DNA of 64,000 nt from positions 4,668,859 through 4,732,858 of the forward strand of contig BPJS01000001.1 in NCBI GenBank assembly GCA_026004735.1, read 5' to 3'. Every line of letters begins with the position of its first letter. The stretch's first letter is position 1. The DNA comes from Isosphaeraceae bacterium (GTDB lineage Bacteria > Planctomycetota > Planctomycetia > Isosphaerales > Isosphaeraceae). Below are positions 56,268 through 64,000 of the stretch, piece after piece. Below the pieces are notes generated by a model. The model searched no databases. It was not told where the DNA came from and saw nothing but the letters and a program-made list of their open reading frames with translations. A program made the translations under genes and the position numbers.

Positions 56268-57839
56268 ATGACCACCCCAGCACCCGGAACCATCGCGCGC
56301 GGTTCGGCCGCGCCCTCACCCCCGTCGCCGCTGGTCCGAGGCGCGCTGTTTGCGCTGGTGGTCCTGTTCTCGATGAATCTGGTCAATTACGTCGATCGTT
56401 ACGTCTTCGCGGCGGTCGGACCGGCCATCACCCGCGACCTGAAGCTCTCCAAGGCCCAGTTCGGGACCCTGAGCGCCTCGTTCATGGTCGTCTACACCCT
56501 GGTCTCACCGATCATGGGATGGCTCGGCGACCGCCAGGATCGACGCCGGTTGTTGGCCTTCGGCGTCGGGCTTTGGAGTCTGGCGACCGTCGCCACGGCC
56601 TTCGCCGCAACGTTCAACCAGATGTTCCTGGCACGGGCCTTCCTGGGAATCGGCGAGGCCAGCTACGGCGTCGTCGCGCCCACCCTGCTGGCCGACTTTT
56701 TCGCCCCCGATCGCCGCGGCAAGGTGATGGGGATCTTCTATCTGGCGCTGCCGGTCGGCACGGCCGTCGGCTATGGCGTCGGCGGCCTGATGGAGGGACT
56801 GGCCACCGACCACGCTGACGCGATTCGCTCCACAGCCACCGCACTGGGTCTTGGCGCCATCGCCGAACAGTTCGTCGGCTGGCGCGCCGCCTTCTGGGTG
56901 GTGGGCCTGCCGGGGCTGATCCTGGCCGCGCTCGGACTGATGATGCGCGACCCGCCCCGAGGCGCCTCCGATACACGCCTCGAGCCAGCCGACACCCCAC
57001 AGGCCGATATCCAGGCAACCACCGCCAGCGGCGACGACGCCGCCCAGGCCGTGACCGCCGTCCGAGGCTCCGACCCGACCGCGCGACCCCAATCCGGTCT
57101 GGCCGGCTATCTCTCCCTCCTCCGCACGCCCAGCTACCTGCTCAATACTGCCGGTATGGCCGCCGTCACCTTCACAACCGGCGCCTTCGGCAACTGGTTT
57201 CCCACCTATTTCGAGCAGGTCCATCGCACCGCTCCCCGCGACAAGGTCTGGCTCGGCCTGGCCCTGGCCGGGGCCGGCCTCGTGGGCGTGCTGATCGGCA
57301 TGTGGCTGCCCGAATGGTGGCGACGCCGCAACCGCCGCGCTTACCTGCTCTGGGCGGCTTTGGCCGTTCTCTGCGCCGTGCCCATCGGCGCCCTCGGCTT
57401 GCTGGCTCCCGACACCTATGTCTCGCTCGGCCTGCTGACCGTCGCCAGCGTGCTCATGGCCTCCTGCCTCGGTCCCTGCAACACGGTCACCGCCAACGTG
57501 GTCCCCGGTCCTCAACGCGCCGTCGGCTACGCCGTGAGCATCTTCCTCCTCCACCTCTTCGGCGACATCCCATCCCCGCCCCTGATCGGCTGGTTTGCCG
57601 ACCGGCTCGGGACCGAGGCCGGCCGCGCTTCGCCGCTCGGCCGATTCTTCGAGGGCCTCGGCGCCCTGCCCGTCTCCGACGGCCACCATCTGGCCAACAT
57701 CACCGCCGGCATGCTCCTGATCGTCCCCGTCCTGCTGATCGGCAGCCTCTGCTTCCTGCTCGGGTCCAAATTCCTCCCCCGCGACGAGGACCGCGCCCAA
57801 GCCTACGGAACCTGCAGCTCAGACCTCCCGCTCCATTGA
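56268..57839 (+). CDS. MFS transporter, spinster-like
   Basis: A 523-residue transporter from the ATG at 56268. The spinster-type signature is LVNYVDRYVFAAVGPAI in helix 1, then MGWLGDRQDRRRLLAFG (the MFS A-motif loop), FLARAFLGIGEASYGVVAPT and ALPVGTAVGYGVGG. Twelve membrane segments, with a longer central loop. Substrate unknown; relatives carry lipids or sugar-phosphates. An ATG at 56169 would add a non-conserved leader. Confidence 0.85.
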   Translation: MTTPAPGTIARGSAAPSPPSPLVRGALFALVVLFSMNLVNYVDRYVFAAVGPAITRDLKLSKAQFGTLSASFMVVYTLVSPIMGWLGDRQDRRRLLAFGVGLWSLATVATAFAATFNQMFLARAFLGIGEASYGVVAPTLLADFFAPDRRGKVMGIFYLALPVGTAVGYGVGGLMEGLATDHADAIRSTATALGLGAIAEQFVGWRAAFWVVGLPGLILAALGLMMRDPPRGASDTRLEPADTPQADIQATTASGDDAAQAVTAVRGSDPTARPQSGLAGYLSLLRTPSYLLNTAGMAAVTFTTGAFGNWFPTYFEQVHRTAPRDKVWLGLALAGAGLVGVLIGMWLPEWWRRRNRRAYLLWAALAVLCAVPIGALGLLAPDTYVSLGLLTVASVLMASCLGPCNTVTANVVPGPQRAVGYAVSIFLLHLFGDIPSPPLIGWFADRLGTEAGRASPLGRFFEGLGALPVSDGHHLANITAGMLLIVPVLLIGSLCFLLGSKFLPRDEDRAQAYGTCSSDLPLH

Positions 57840-57938
57840 GCGAACTTCCGCCCCTCACACCAACCCTTGCCAGCCGAGCCGCCGCCATCGGCTCGGGCCT
57901 CCGGCTGACGCGCCGACGACTCGTCCACACAAACGACC

Positions 57939-57967
57939 AGGGGTGCAGGCATCGTCCCTGCACCCCT
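57939..57967. terminator. Bidirectional hairpin between MFS and HEAT genes
   Basis: AGGGGTGCAGG at 57939-57949 pairs perfectly with CCTGCACCCCT at 57957-57967, loop 7 nt. It lies between convergent genes, 100 bp after the MFS stop and 30 bp before the HEAT gene stop, so it can serve either strand. Confidence 0.7.
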
Positions 57968-57997
57968 CGATTGTGCTGATCTGGCCGAGCGCTCCGC

Positions 57998-59221
57998 TTA
58001 GTTGGCCCGGGGGTTGAGACTGGTCGAGCCGGGCAGGGGCGGAAGTGCCGTCGTTTCAATCGTGCCCCGGTCCGAGGGCTGGCCGGCACGAGCGGCCGCC
58101 TCGCGGATCGTCGGCGATGCGTCGGTGGCCGCGATCTCGGCCAGCCGTTCCCGCGCTTCGAGGGTCGGGTTCTCGGCCAGCGCGGCTACGGCCTCGGCCC
58201 GCACCTCGTCGTCGGAATCACGCGACAGATAGACGAGCCAGACCGTCGGGTCGATGTCGCTCCGCTCCCGCAGCAGCGTGATCGCCGAGGCCCGCATCTT
58301 GGGCAGCGGATGCACGACCATCTTGCCCAGACCGATCTGGTCCGGCGTCAGACCACGATGCTTGAGGACCGTCTCGGCCATCTGAGCCACTCGCGGTACC
58401 GGATCAAATAGCAGCGGCAGGATCGCCTCTTCGTCGAGCAGCTCCCGGCGGTCGCGGAATCCCGCCAGCACCTGATAGCGAACATCGGGATGCTCGTCCC
58501 GCACGGCGGCCACCGCCGGAGCGGCCTGGTCCGGCAACGGCAGCGCCGCCAGGGCGGCCACGGCCATCACTCGCACCGTTGCATCCGGATCTGCGAGCGC
58601 CCGCACCGCCAACTGGTACAGCCCCTCTTTCCAGTCGGCCAGATGCTTCACTTCGGCGGTGAACAGGTCGCGACCGGGCATCCAGCCCCAGAAGCCGCCG
58701 ATGGCACGCACGGCGGTCGCCCGCACGCCCGCGTCCTGATCGGACAACGCCGCCGCAAACAAATCAAACGCCGGTCCCAGCGCCGTCGGCCAATCAGCCG
58801 GCGATGGAACCACGGCATACCGACCCAGCAGCCGGCTCGCCGCATCCAGAGCCGAGGCCCGACCATACGCCGAAAACCGGGGGAACCCCGCACGTAGCGA
58901 CTCCAGCGAGGCCAACCAGGCCGGGCTTTCGGCCGCACTCATCGGCGCCGGCGGCGCATCCGCTGGCGGCGTCAGCCGTTGCAGATAGATCGCCAGAGCC
59001 ATTCCGTCGCTCCGCGCCAGCCCCTCGCTCAGTCGCTCCAGCGGAGCGTCGGCATCCACACCCAGAGCCTGAGCCGAAGCCGGTTCCGGTTGGGCAGGGC
59101 GCTGTGGTTGGCCACCCCGCGGTTGCATCCCGAAGTAGATCGCCCCACCCACCGCTGCCACGGCCAGGCCCGCGATTCCGACCCATCGGACCCAGCCTTT
59201 TCCGCGACCTCGCTCGGTCAT
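57998..59221 (-). CDS. Membrane-anchored HEAT-repeat protein
   Basis: A 407-residue protein. Residues about 10-32 are a single membrane helix (VRWVGIAGLAVAAVGGAIYF). The remainder is a run of HEAT-type helical repeats, such as DAGVRATAVRAIGGFWGW, PDATVRVMAVAALAALPL and DDEVRAEAVAALAENP. It is most likely a periplasmic scaffold or binding protein. Ends with a short disordered tail. Confidence 0.75.
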   Translation of the reverse strand: MTERGRGKGWVRWVGIAGLAVAAVGGAIYFGMQPRGGQPQRPAQPEPASAQALGVDADAPLERLSEGLARSDGMALAIYLQRLTPPADAPPAPMSAAESPAWLASLESLRAGFPRFSAYGRASALDAASRLLGRYAVVPSPADWPTALGPAFDLFAAALSDQDAGVRATAVRAIGGFWGWMPGRDLFTAEVKHLADWKEGLYQLAVRALADPDATVRVMAVAALAALPLPDQAAPAVAAVRDEHPDVRYQVLAGFRDRRELLDEEAILPLLFDPVPRVAQMAETVLKHRGLTPDQIGLGKMVVHPLPKMRASAITLLRERSDIDPTVWLVYLSRDSDDEVRAEAVAALAENPTLEARERLAEIAATDASPTIREAAARAGQPSDRGTIETTALPPLPGSTSLNPRAN

Positions 59222-59557
59222 GATCGCACGCCTCCATGCCTCTCAGGTGGTCAATCGCGCCTGACTGATCCGAATCGGCCCGGTCGGCGGAACCACCCCA
59301 ATCCCCTGGAGGGCTCCTGCCTGCCGGGCCGATATCCTAAAGTTCGCCGCCACTCGGACAAGACCAGTTGCCCCAACCCCGACCCGGGGCTCGGTTTGCC
59401 CAGTTTGCGCATCCTCTCAGCCACCTGGCTTTTTGCCGACTTCACCTCGGGTCGTTGTGGTTCCGGGCCGGCCCTGGCCGATCTAACCAGAGGACGCTGG
59501 GGCGGCTGCGAGGTCGGCTTCCCACGCGTGGGCTGTCGCGGGCCTGGGGGTAGGATC
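59222..59557. other. Divergent intergenic region with a 12-bp palindrome
   Basis: 336 bp between the HEAT gene (minus) and the Tat-type exported protein (plus). CCCACGCGTGGG at 59521-59532 is a perfect palindrome ending 25 nt before the ATG at 59558. No hairpin pair, ORF or RNA seen. Confidence 0.5.
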
Positions 59558-60406
59558 ATGACGCGCAAGGATTCCGGAGCCACCGGTCCAACCCGACGGC
59601 GGCTGCTGGGCGGGATGGTGTCGGCGTGGGTCTCGGCCCATTTGCCGGTGGCGCGTGCTGCGGGCGGTCGAACCGATCCGGCTGTGATCTTGCCGCTCCA
59701 TCAGATCGTCCCCGCGTATCAGGGCCAGGTTGCCGAGGTGATCCAGAGTCCGAGCTTTCACCGCCGCGGAGCGCCCGACACGTTTCCGGCCAACCCCCGG
59801 ATCTACCTCAAGCTGGTCAACGAGCCGGTCCTAACCCTAGCGCTGTGGAAAGATCTGGCCGCCAGCCCCGCCGAGCTTCACCCCATCGGCCCCGACTCCT
59901 ACGCCGGTTCGGACGGCGTCGGGACCACTGCCGTCTGGCACTACCTGATCCGCTCGCCTCAGATCCACGTCCTCTTCTGCAACATGCAATACGCCGCGCC
60001 CAAGGGCGGCCCTCGGCTCGAGGGACGGCTCGTCTTGATCGTCCGCTCGAGCTATTGGAAGGAGCAAACCGGCGAGCCCTGGATTCGCCACGAGGTCGAA
60101 GTCTTCGCCAAGGTCGATTCCCGCGGCTGGCGCGCCGTGGCGGCCACCTTGCGGCCCATCGTCGAGCGGGTCCTCCGCGAGCAGGTCGACGAGGCGGGAT
60201 TGTTCGTTTCGTTGATGGCCCGGCTCGTAGAAATCTATCCCGACTGGGCGACCGCCGTCGCTCGGGCCCAGCCCGAACTCCCGGCGTCCAGCCGCCGGGA
60301 GTTTATCGAGATCGTCGCCGAAACACGCCGTCCCGGCGCCCTGGGCGGCCGGCCCATCGTCCGCAACGATCCGGGAGCACGTCGCGCGGCGGTCATCAGC
60401 CGCTGA
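59558..60406 (+). CDS. Tat-exported hypothetical protein, 282 aa
   Basis: A 282-residue protein. The N-terminus has a twin-arginine motif and hydrophobic stretch (TRRRLLGGMVSAWVSAHLPVARA), so export by Tat is likely. Mature region is mixed alpha/beta without a family I recognise. The middle reads DSYAGSDGVGTTAVWHYLIRS and EGRLVLIVRSSYWKEQTGE. It converges on the M16 peptidase gene with 52 bp between stops. Confidence 0.65.
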   Translation: MTRKDSGATGPTRRRLLGGMVSAWVSAHLPVARAAGGRTDPAVILPLHQIVPAYQGQVAEVIQSPSFHRRGAPDTFPANPRIYLKLVNEPVLTLALWKDLAASPAELHPIGPDSYAGSDGVGTTAVWHYLIRSPQIHVLFCNMQYAAPKGGPRLEGRLVLIVRSSYWKEQTGEPWIRHEVEVFAKVDSRGWRAVAATLRPIVERVLREQVDEAGLFVSLMARLVEIYPDWATAVARAQPELPASSRREFIEIVAETRRPGALGGRPIVRNDPGARRAAVISR

Positions 60407-60458
60407 CGCAGGCTGACTCGTCGGCTGCTCCAGCCCTCCGCATTCCCGGCTCCGGGCA

Positions 60459-63224
60459 CTACGGCGCTGGCGTTCCCTCGGTCGTCAGCACTTCCACACG
60501 CTCCATGCCGGCAGCGCGCACCTGCGGCTCGATCTGGGCGCGGTCCCCAACCAGGAGCACCCGAAGCTGATCCGGCTGCGCGAGCTCGGCCAGCGCGGCG
60601 CGGATCGCGTCGTCGGGTTCCGACCGCAGCCGCCGCAGATATTCCGCCAGATCCTCCGGCGAAAGCCGATGACGCGCAAAGTCGCTCACCAGACCGACCA
60701 GGCTCGCCGGAGAGCCGAAGCCGTCGAGCCAGCTTTGGGCCTCGGCCTGGCGATTGGCGGCAATCTCCGCCTCGGCCAGGGGGCGATCGCCATCCGCAGC
60801 GACGCCACGCAGCTCCGCCACGATCTCCTGCAGCGCAGGTCCGGTCACATCGGTCCGGACGCTGGTCGAGATTGTCCAGCTCCCCCCCTGACGGAAGTAG
60901 CTCAGCCGGCTTCCTGCCCCGTAGGTATACCCGTTGCGCTCGCGCAGATTCTGATTGAGCCGCGAGAGGAAATCGCCGCCGAAGGCGCGGTTGCCCAACT
61001 CGGCGGCAAAGTGTCTCGGATCGTCGCGGCCGAAGCTGCTCCGGCCCAAGCGGATGACCGTCTGGGCCGCCCCGGGCCGATCCACCAAATAGACCACGCC
61101 CGCTCTGCCTGCATCGGCCGCAGGGCGGGGGTCGATCGGAGTCGACGCCTGGGAGCCGCTCGTCCAGGCTCCGAGCGTCCGTTCAAGGGTCGCTCGCAGC
61201 CGGTCCGGCTCGAGGTCCCCGGCCACGACCAGCACCGCATCGCGCGGTCGATACCAAGCCCGGTGGAAGGCGGCCACCTGGTCGACGGTCAAGCGCTCGA
61301 CCGTCTCGATCCGCCCACCAGGCGGACGGCCGTATGGATGCGACCGCCCGTAAATCAGCCCCGGCAGCAGCCGGGCCGCCACCTGAGCCGGGTCGTCAGC
61401 CGCACGCTTCAGACCCAGCACCTGAAGCGTCCTCTCCCGAGACACGTCGTCCGGGTCCAGGCGGGGATGCGTCAGTGCCTCGGCCACCAACGCGAGAATC
61501 GGCTCAAAGTTGGGTGCCAGGGCCGAGATGCTGACCACGGCTTCGTCCAGCGTGGCGTCCGTGTCGAAGGAGCCGCCGAGGGCCTCGACGGCCTGGGCCA
61601 GCTCGCTGGCCGAACGGGTCTTCGTGCCGAGCCGGGCCAGACGGGCCGTCAGTTCGGCGAGCCCGGCCTGATCCGGTGGCTCGTGTGCCGAACCGGCTGG
61701 AATAAAGAGCCGCGCCTCGACCAGCGGCAGCGTGGGCCAGCGGACAAACCAGATCTCCAGGCCGCTGCTCAGGCGGTCGCGAACGACCGGCGGGGGCGTA
61801 AAGTCCCGTTCCGGCGCAGGCCCGGGCATCCGCGACCAATCCGGCGCACCCTCGCCGAGGACGCGGGGCGCCGATTCGGGCGGCATCGGCGCATCGGGGT
61901 CAGGCCCCGCCTTCGGCGACTCCGACTTGTGATCGCCCGGCCGCACAACCAGGACGACTTTCTCGGGCGTCAAATACGCCGAGGCGACCCGCTCCAGATC
62001 GGCCGGCGTGACCCGCAAGGCACGTTCCAAACGGTCGCGGTATCGCTCCGGCCGGTCGTATTGAACCGCACCGATGGCCAGAATCGTCGCGCGTAACAGC
62101 GGGTTGGCAAGCCGCTCGTACGTCGCCTTCTCCACCGACGCCTGAACGCGGCGCAGTTCATCGGGTGTCGGCGGACGGGTGCGCAAACCCTCCAGCTCCG
62201 CCGCCAACGCGGCTTCCAACGCCTCGGTCCCCACCCCTTCAACCGGAGTCGCGACAATCTGAAACAAACCGGCAATCTCGCGCGTCTCCGACACCGCGGC
62301 CACCGAAGCGGCGACTTGCTGCTGACGCACGAGCGATTGCTCCAGACGCGACGCATCGCTGCCCGCCAAGACCCCCGCCAGCAACTCCAACGCCGCCGCG
62401 TCCGGATGCTCATCGGCAACCGTCGGCCACGCCCAATAGACCCGCGGCAGCGTCACCCGATCGCTGATCTCCACCCGACGCTCAACCCGCGGCGGCACAG
62501 CCGCCTTTGCCGCCGGTTTCGCAACACCCGCCGGGATCGCCCCAAAATACTGAGCAATCCACCGCTTGGCCTGCTCCAGGTCGAACGATCCCGACAAGCA
62601 CACCGCCGCATTCCCGGGATGGTAGTGGGTTGCGAAGAACGAGCGGAGATCGTCGAGCGTCGCTCGATCGAGGTCTTCGAGCGAACCAATCACCGACCAG
62701 GAGTAGGGATGCCCGGCCGGAAACAGCCAGGCCGCCAGCGTCTCCTCGGCGCGGCCGTAGGGCACGTTGTCCACCGACTGGCGACGCTCGTTCTTAACCA
62801 CCTCGCGTTCCGTGTCAAACTTCTCTTGATCCAACGCCGAGGGCAGATTGGCCAGCCGATCCGCTTCCAGATACAACGCTCGCTCCAGATACTCGGGCGT
62901 GACCACCTCGTGGTAAACCGTCAGATCCTCCGTCGTGAACGCATTGGCAGAGCCGCCAGCCTCCTGGAGCGGTAGATCAAAATTGGGAACATGCGCTGTT
63001 CCACGAAACATCATATGCTCAAAAAAATGAGCAAAGCCGGTGCGTCCCACGCGCTCGTCCCGTGAGCCGACATGGTAAGCCACCGCCACCGCGACCCGCG
63101 GGACGCTCGGGTCGGGCTGGAGCACAACCCGCAGACCGTTGGGCAGCCGATACGACTCGATCGGCAGACGCCGAACCTCAGGGATCGTCGGCAGCAGCAG
63201 GGCAAAGGCCAGGAGTGCAGGCAT
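60459..63224 (-). CDS. Tandem M16 (pitrilysin/insulinase) metallopeptidase
   Basis: A 921-residue peptidase built from two M16 units. Residues 1-17 are a signal peptide (MPALLAFALLLPTIPEV). The first unit carries the inverted zinc motif H-F-F-E-H at residues 66-70, with the third ligand E146 in EVVKNERRQ. The second unit (from about residue 460) has lost the motif (AELTARLARL), as in the inactive half of two-domain pitrilysins. It probably degrades short peptides in the periplasm. Confidence 0.9.
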   Translation of the reverse strand: MPALLAFALLLPTIPEVRRLPIESYRLPNGLRVVLQPDPSVPRVAVAVAYHVGSRDERVGRTGFAHFFEHMMFRGTAHVPNFDLPLQEAGGSANAFTTEDLTVYHEVVTPEYLERALYLEADRLANLPSALDQEKFDTEREVVKNERRQSVDNVPYGRAEETLAAWLFPAGHPYSWSVIGSLEDLDRATLDDLRSFFATHYHPGNAAVCLSGSFDLEQAKRWIAQYFGAIPAGVAKPAAKAAVPPRVERRVEISDRVTLPRVYWAWPTVADEHPDAAALELLAGVLAGSDASRLEQSLVRQQQVAASVAAVSETREIAGLFQIVATPVEGVGTEALEAALAAELEGLRTRPPTPDELRRVQASVEKATYERLANPLLRATILAIGAVQYDRPERYRDRLERALRVTPADLERVASAYLTPEKVVLVVRPGDHKSESPKAGPDPDAPMPPESAPRVLGEGAPDWSRMPGPAPERDFTPPPVVRDRLSSGLEIWFVRWPTLPLVEARLFIPAGSAHEPPDQAGLAELTARLARLGTKTRSASELAQAVEALGGSFDTDATLDEAVVSISALAPNFEPILALVAEALTHPRLDPDDVSRERTLQVLGLKRAADDPAQVAARLLPGLIYGRSHPYGRPPGGRIETVERLTVDQVAAFHRAWYRPRDAVLVVAGDLEPDRLRATLERTLGAWTSGSQASTPIDPRPAADAGRAGVVYLVDRPGAAQTVIRLGRSSFGRDDPRHFAAELGNRAFGGDFLSRLNQNLRERNGYTYGAGSRLSYFRQGGSWTISTSVRTDVTGPALQEIVAELRGVAADGDRPLAEAEIAANRQAEAQSWLDGFGSPASLVGLVSDFARHRLSPEDLAEYLRRLRSEPDDAIRAALAELAQPDQLRVLLVGDRAQIEPQVRAAGMERVEVLTTEGTPAP

Positions 63225-63417
63225 CGGCAGGGTCTCCGGATTCGCGGCTCTTATTGTGCGGAATCGGGGGCCGACGCGTCGAGGTGGGGCTTGCGGGCCG
63301 TCGAGCGGCCCCCCTGGCCCAAGCGCGCCTGGCTCGAATGTCCCGGCCAGAGACGTATCGCACGGCGGCGTCTCGGGCCGGGTCTGCGGCAGAGGCCAGC
63401 CCCCAACGCGACCGCCG

Positions 63418-64000
63418 TCAGCTCACGCCGGCGGCTTCGGCCGGCTGGACGGTTGGACCGGGCCGCTGCCGCGAGCTGGGCGGCCTGCGCTTGATGAGCC
63501 GCCCCAGCCGCCGCACGAACTCCCTGGCCTCGTCGAGCAATTCGTAGAAAACCGGCGTCACCACCAGGGCCAGAACCAGCGAGAGCATCTGGCCGCCGAT
63601 GATCACTTTGGCCATGCTGGCCCGCGCGCCGGCGCCTGGACCTTGCCCCAACGCGATCGGAATCATCGCCGCGACGAGCATCACCGTCGTCATCAGGATT
63701 GGCCGCAGCCGGGTCTGGTTGGCCTCGAGAATCGCCTCGCGGCGCGGCATGCCGGCTGCCCGGTTCTGGTTGGTCTTGTCGACCTGGAGAATCCCATTCT
63801 TCTTGACGATCCCGACCAGCATGAACAGACCGAACATCGCGTAAATGTCCATCGGCGTCTTGAACAAGACCAGCGAGAGCATCCCGAACGGAATCGTGAC
63901 CGGCAGAGCCATCAAGATCGCAATCGGCTGGCCCCAGCTTTCAAACTGCGCTGCCAGAATCAGATACATAAACACAATCGATAAAATAAAGGCGATCAGG
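63418..64000 (-). CDS. RND efflux transporter (AcrB-like), C-terminal part, cut by the window edge
   Basis: Only the last 190 or so residues are visible; the frame is open to the edge. The sequence holds membrane helices near MFMYLILAAQFESWGQPI, MFGLFMLVGIVKKNGILQ, LEANQTRLRPILMTTVM and MLSLVLALVVTPVFYELLD, which match the AcrB/HAE1 C-terminal helices. It likely exports hydrophobic compounds by proton antiport. The C-terminal 25 residues are basic and low-complexity. Confidence 0.9.
   Translation of the reverse strand, partial: LIAFILSIVFMYLILAAQFESWGQPIAILMALPVTIPFGMLSLVLFKTPMDIYAMFGLFMLVGIVKKNGILQVDKTNQNRAAGMPRREAILEANQTRLRPILMTTVMLVAAMIPIALGQGPGAGARASMAKVIIGGQMLSLVLALVVTPVFYELLDEAREFVRRLGRLIKRRPPSSRQRPGPTVQPAEAAGVS

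Overview
The window looks like about 64 kb of chromosome from a high-GC planctomycete, probably close to the Isosphaeraceae. This is inferred from gene content: a PVC-type cytochrome block (DUF1592, DUF1552 and a dehydrogenase/HEAT/haem protein), sulfatases, a secreted subtilase with a LEPR-XLL-like N-terminus, a Ser/Thr kinase fused to a sensor domain, a PVC-style short FAS gene order, and many small gene families of the kind usual in that phylum. Most genes show high-GC codon use. Shine-Dalgarno sequences are patchy, and GTG or TTG starts are plausible at several genes.

Layout. 0-8 kb: a degenerate Ldh2-like protein, a hypothetical, a beta-CASP metallo-hydrolase with a MazG-like pyrophosphohydrolase, a PDZ protein, a CrtD/CrtI-like carotenoid desaturase whose end overlaps a convergent tRNA-His, and a Gfo/Idh/MocA oxidoreductase. 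8-14 kb: a hyperacidic protein, a TPR protein, purine nucleoside phosphorylase, then trpB - NHL propeller - trpA, meeting a convergent aminotransferase. 14-22 kb (minus strand): DUF1592 -> DUF1552 -> dehydrogenase/HEAT/cytochrome c -> aminotransferase, reading as one transcription unit. 22-28.5 kb: two alkaline-phosphatase-superfamily genes, an APC permease and a DUF502 membrane protein. 28.5-33 kb: the kinase/UrtA-like fusion, a methyltransferase and a small membrane protein.

33.2-40.9 kb holds a compact, lower-GC defence island on the minus strand: mod (beta-class methyltransferase) - DUF4258 - DUF2283 - AAA/TOPRIM OLD-like ATPase - res (helicase with a PD-(D/E)xK nuclease). The five genes are separated by 1-7 bp or overlap by 4 bp. 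This is the most interesting system in the window: a type III-like restriction-modification operon with an OLD-like ATPase and a toxin/antitoxin-like pair built into it.

41-43.4 kb carries groES-groEL with a strong hairpin after groEL. 44.3-48.8 kb encodes a 1511-residue secreted subtilase with six PKD-like repeats. 49-54.5 kb is the fatty-acid/phospholipid cluster plsX - small acidic ORF - fabD - fabG - acpP - fabF. 54.7-64 kb has a secretin-like exported protein, an MFS transporter, a HEAT protein, a Tat-type exported protein, a tandem M16 peptidase and the C-terminal end of an RND efflux pump cut by the window edge.

All assignments rest on reading motifs and order by eye. No database search was run.
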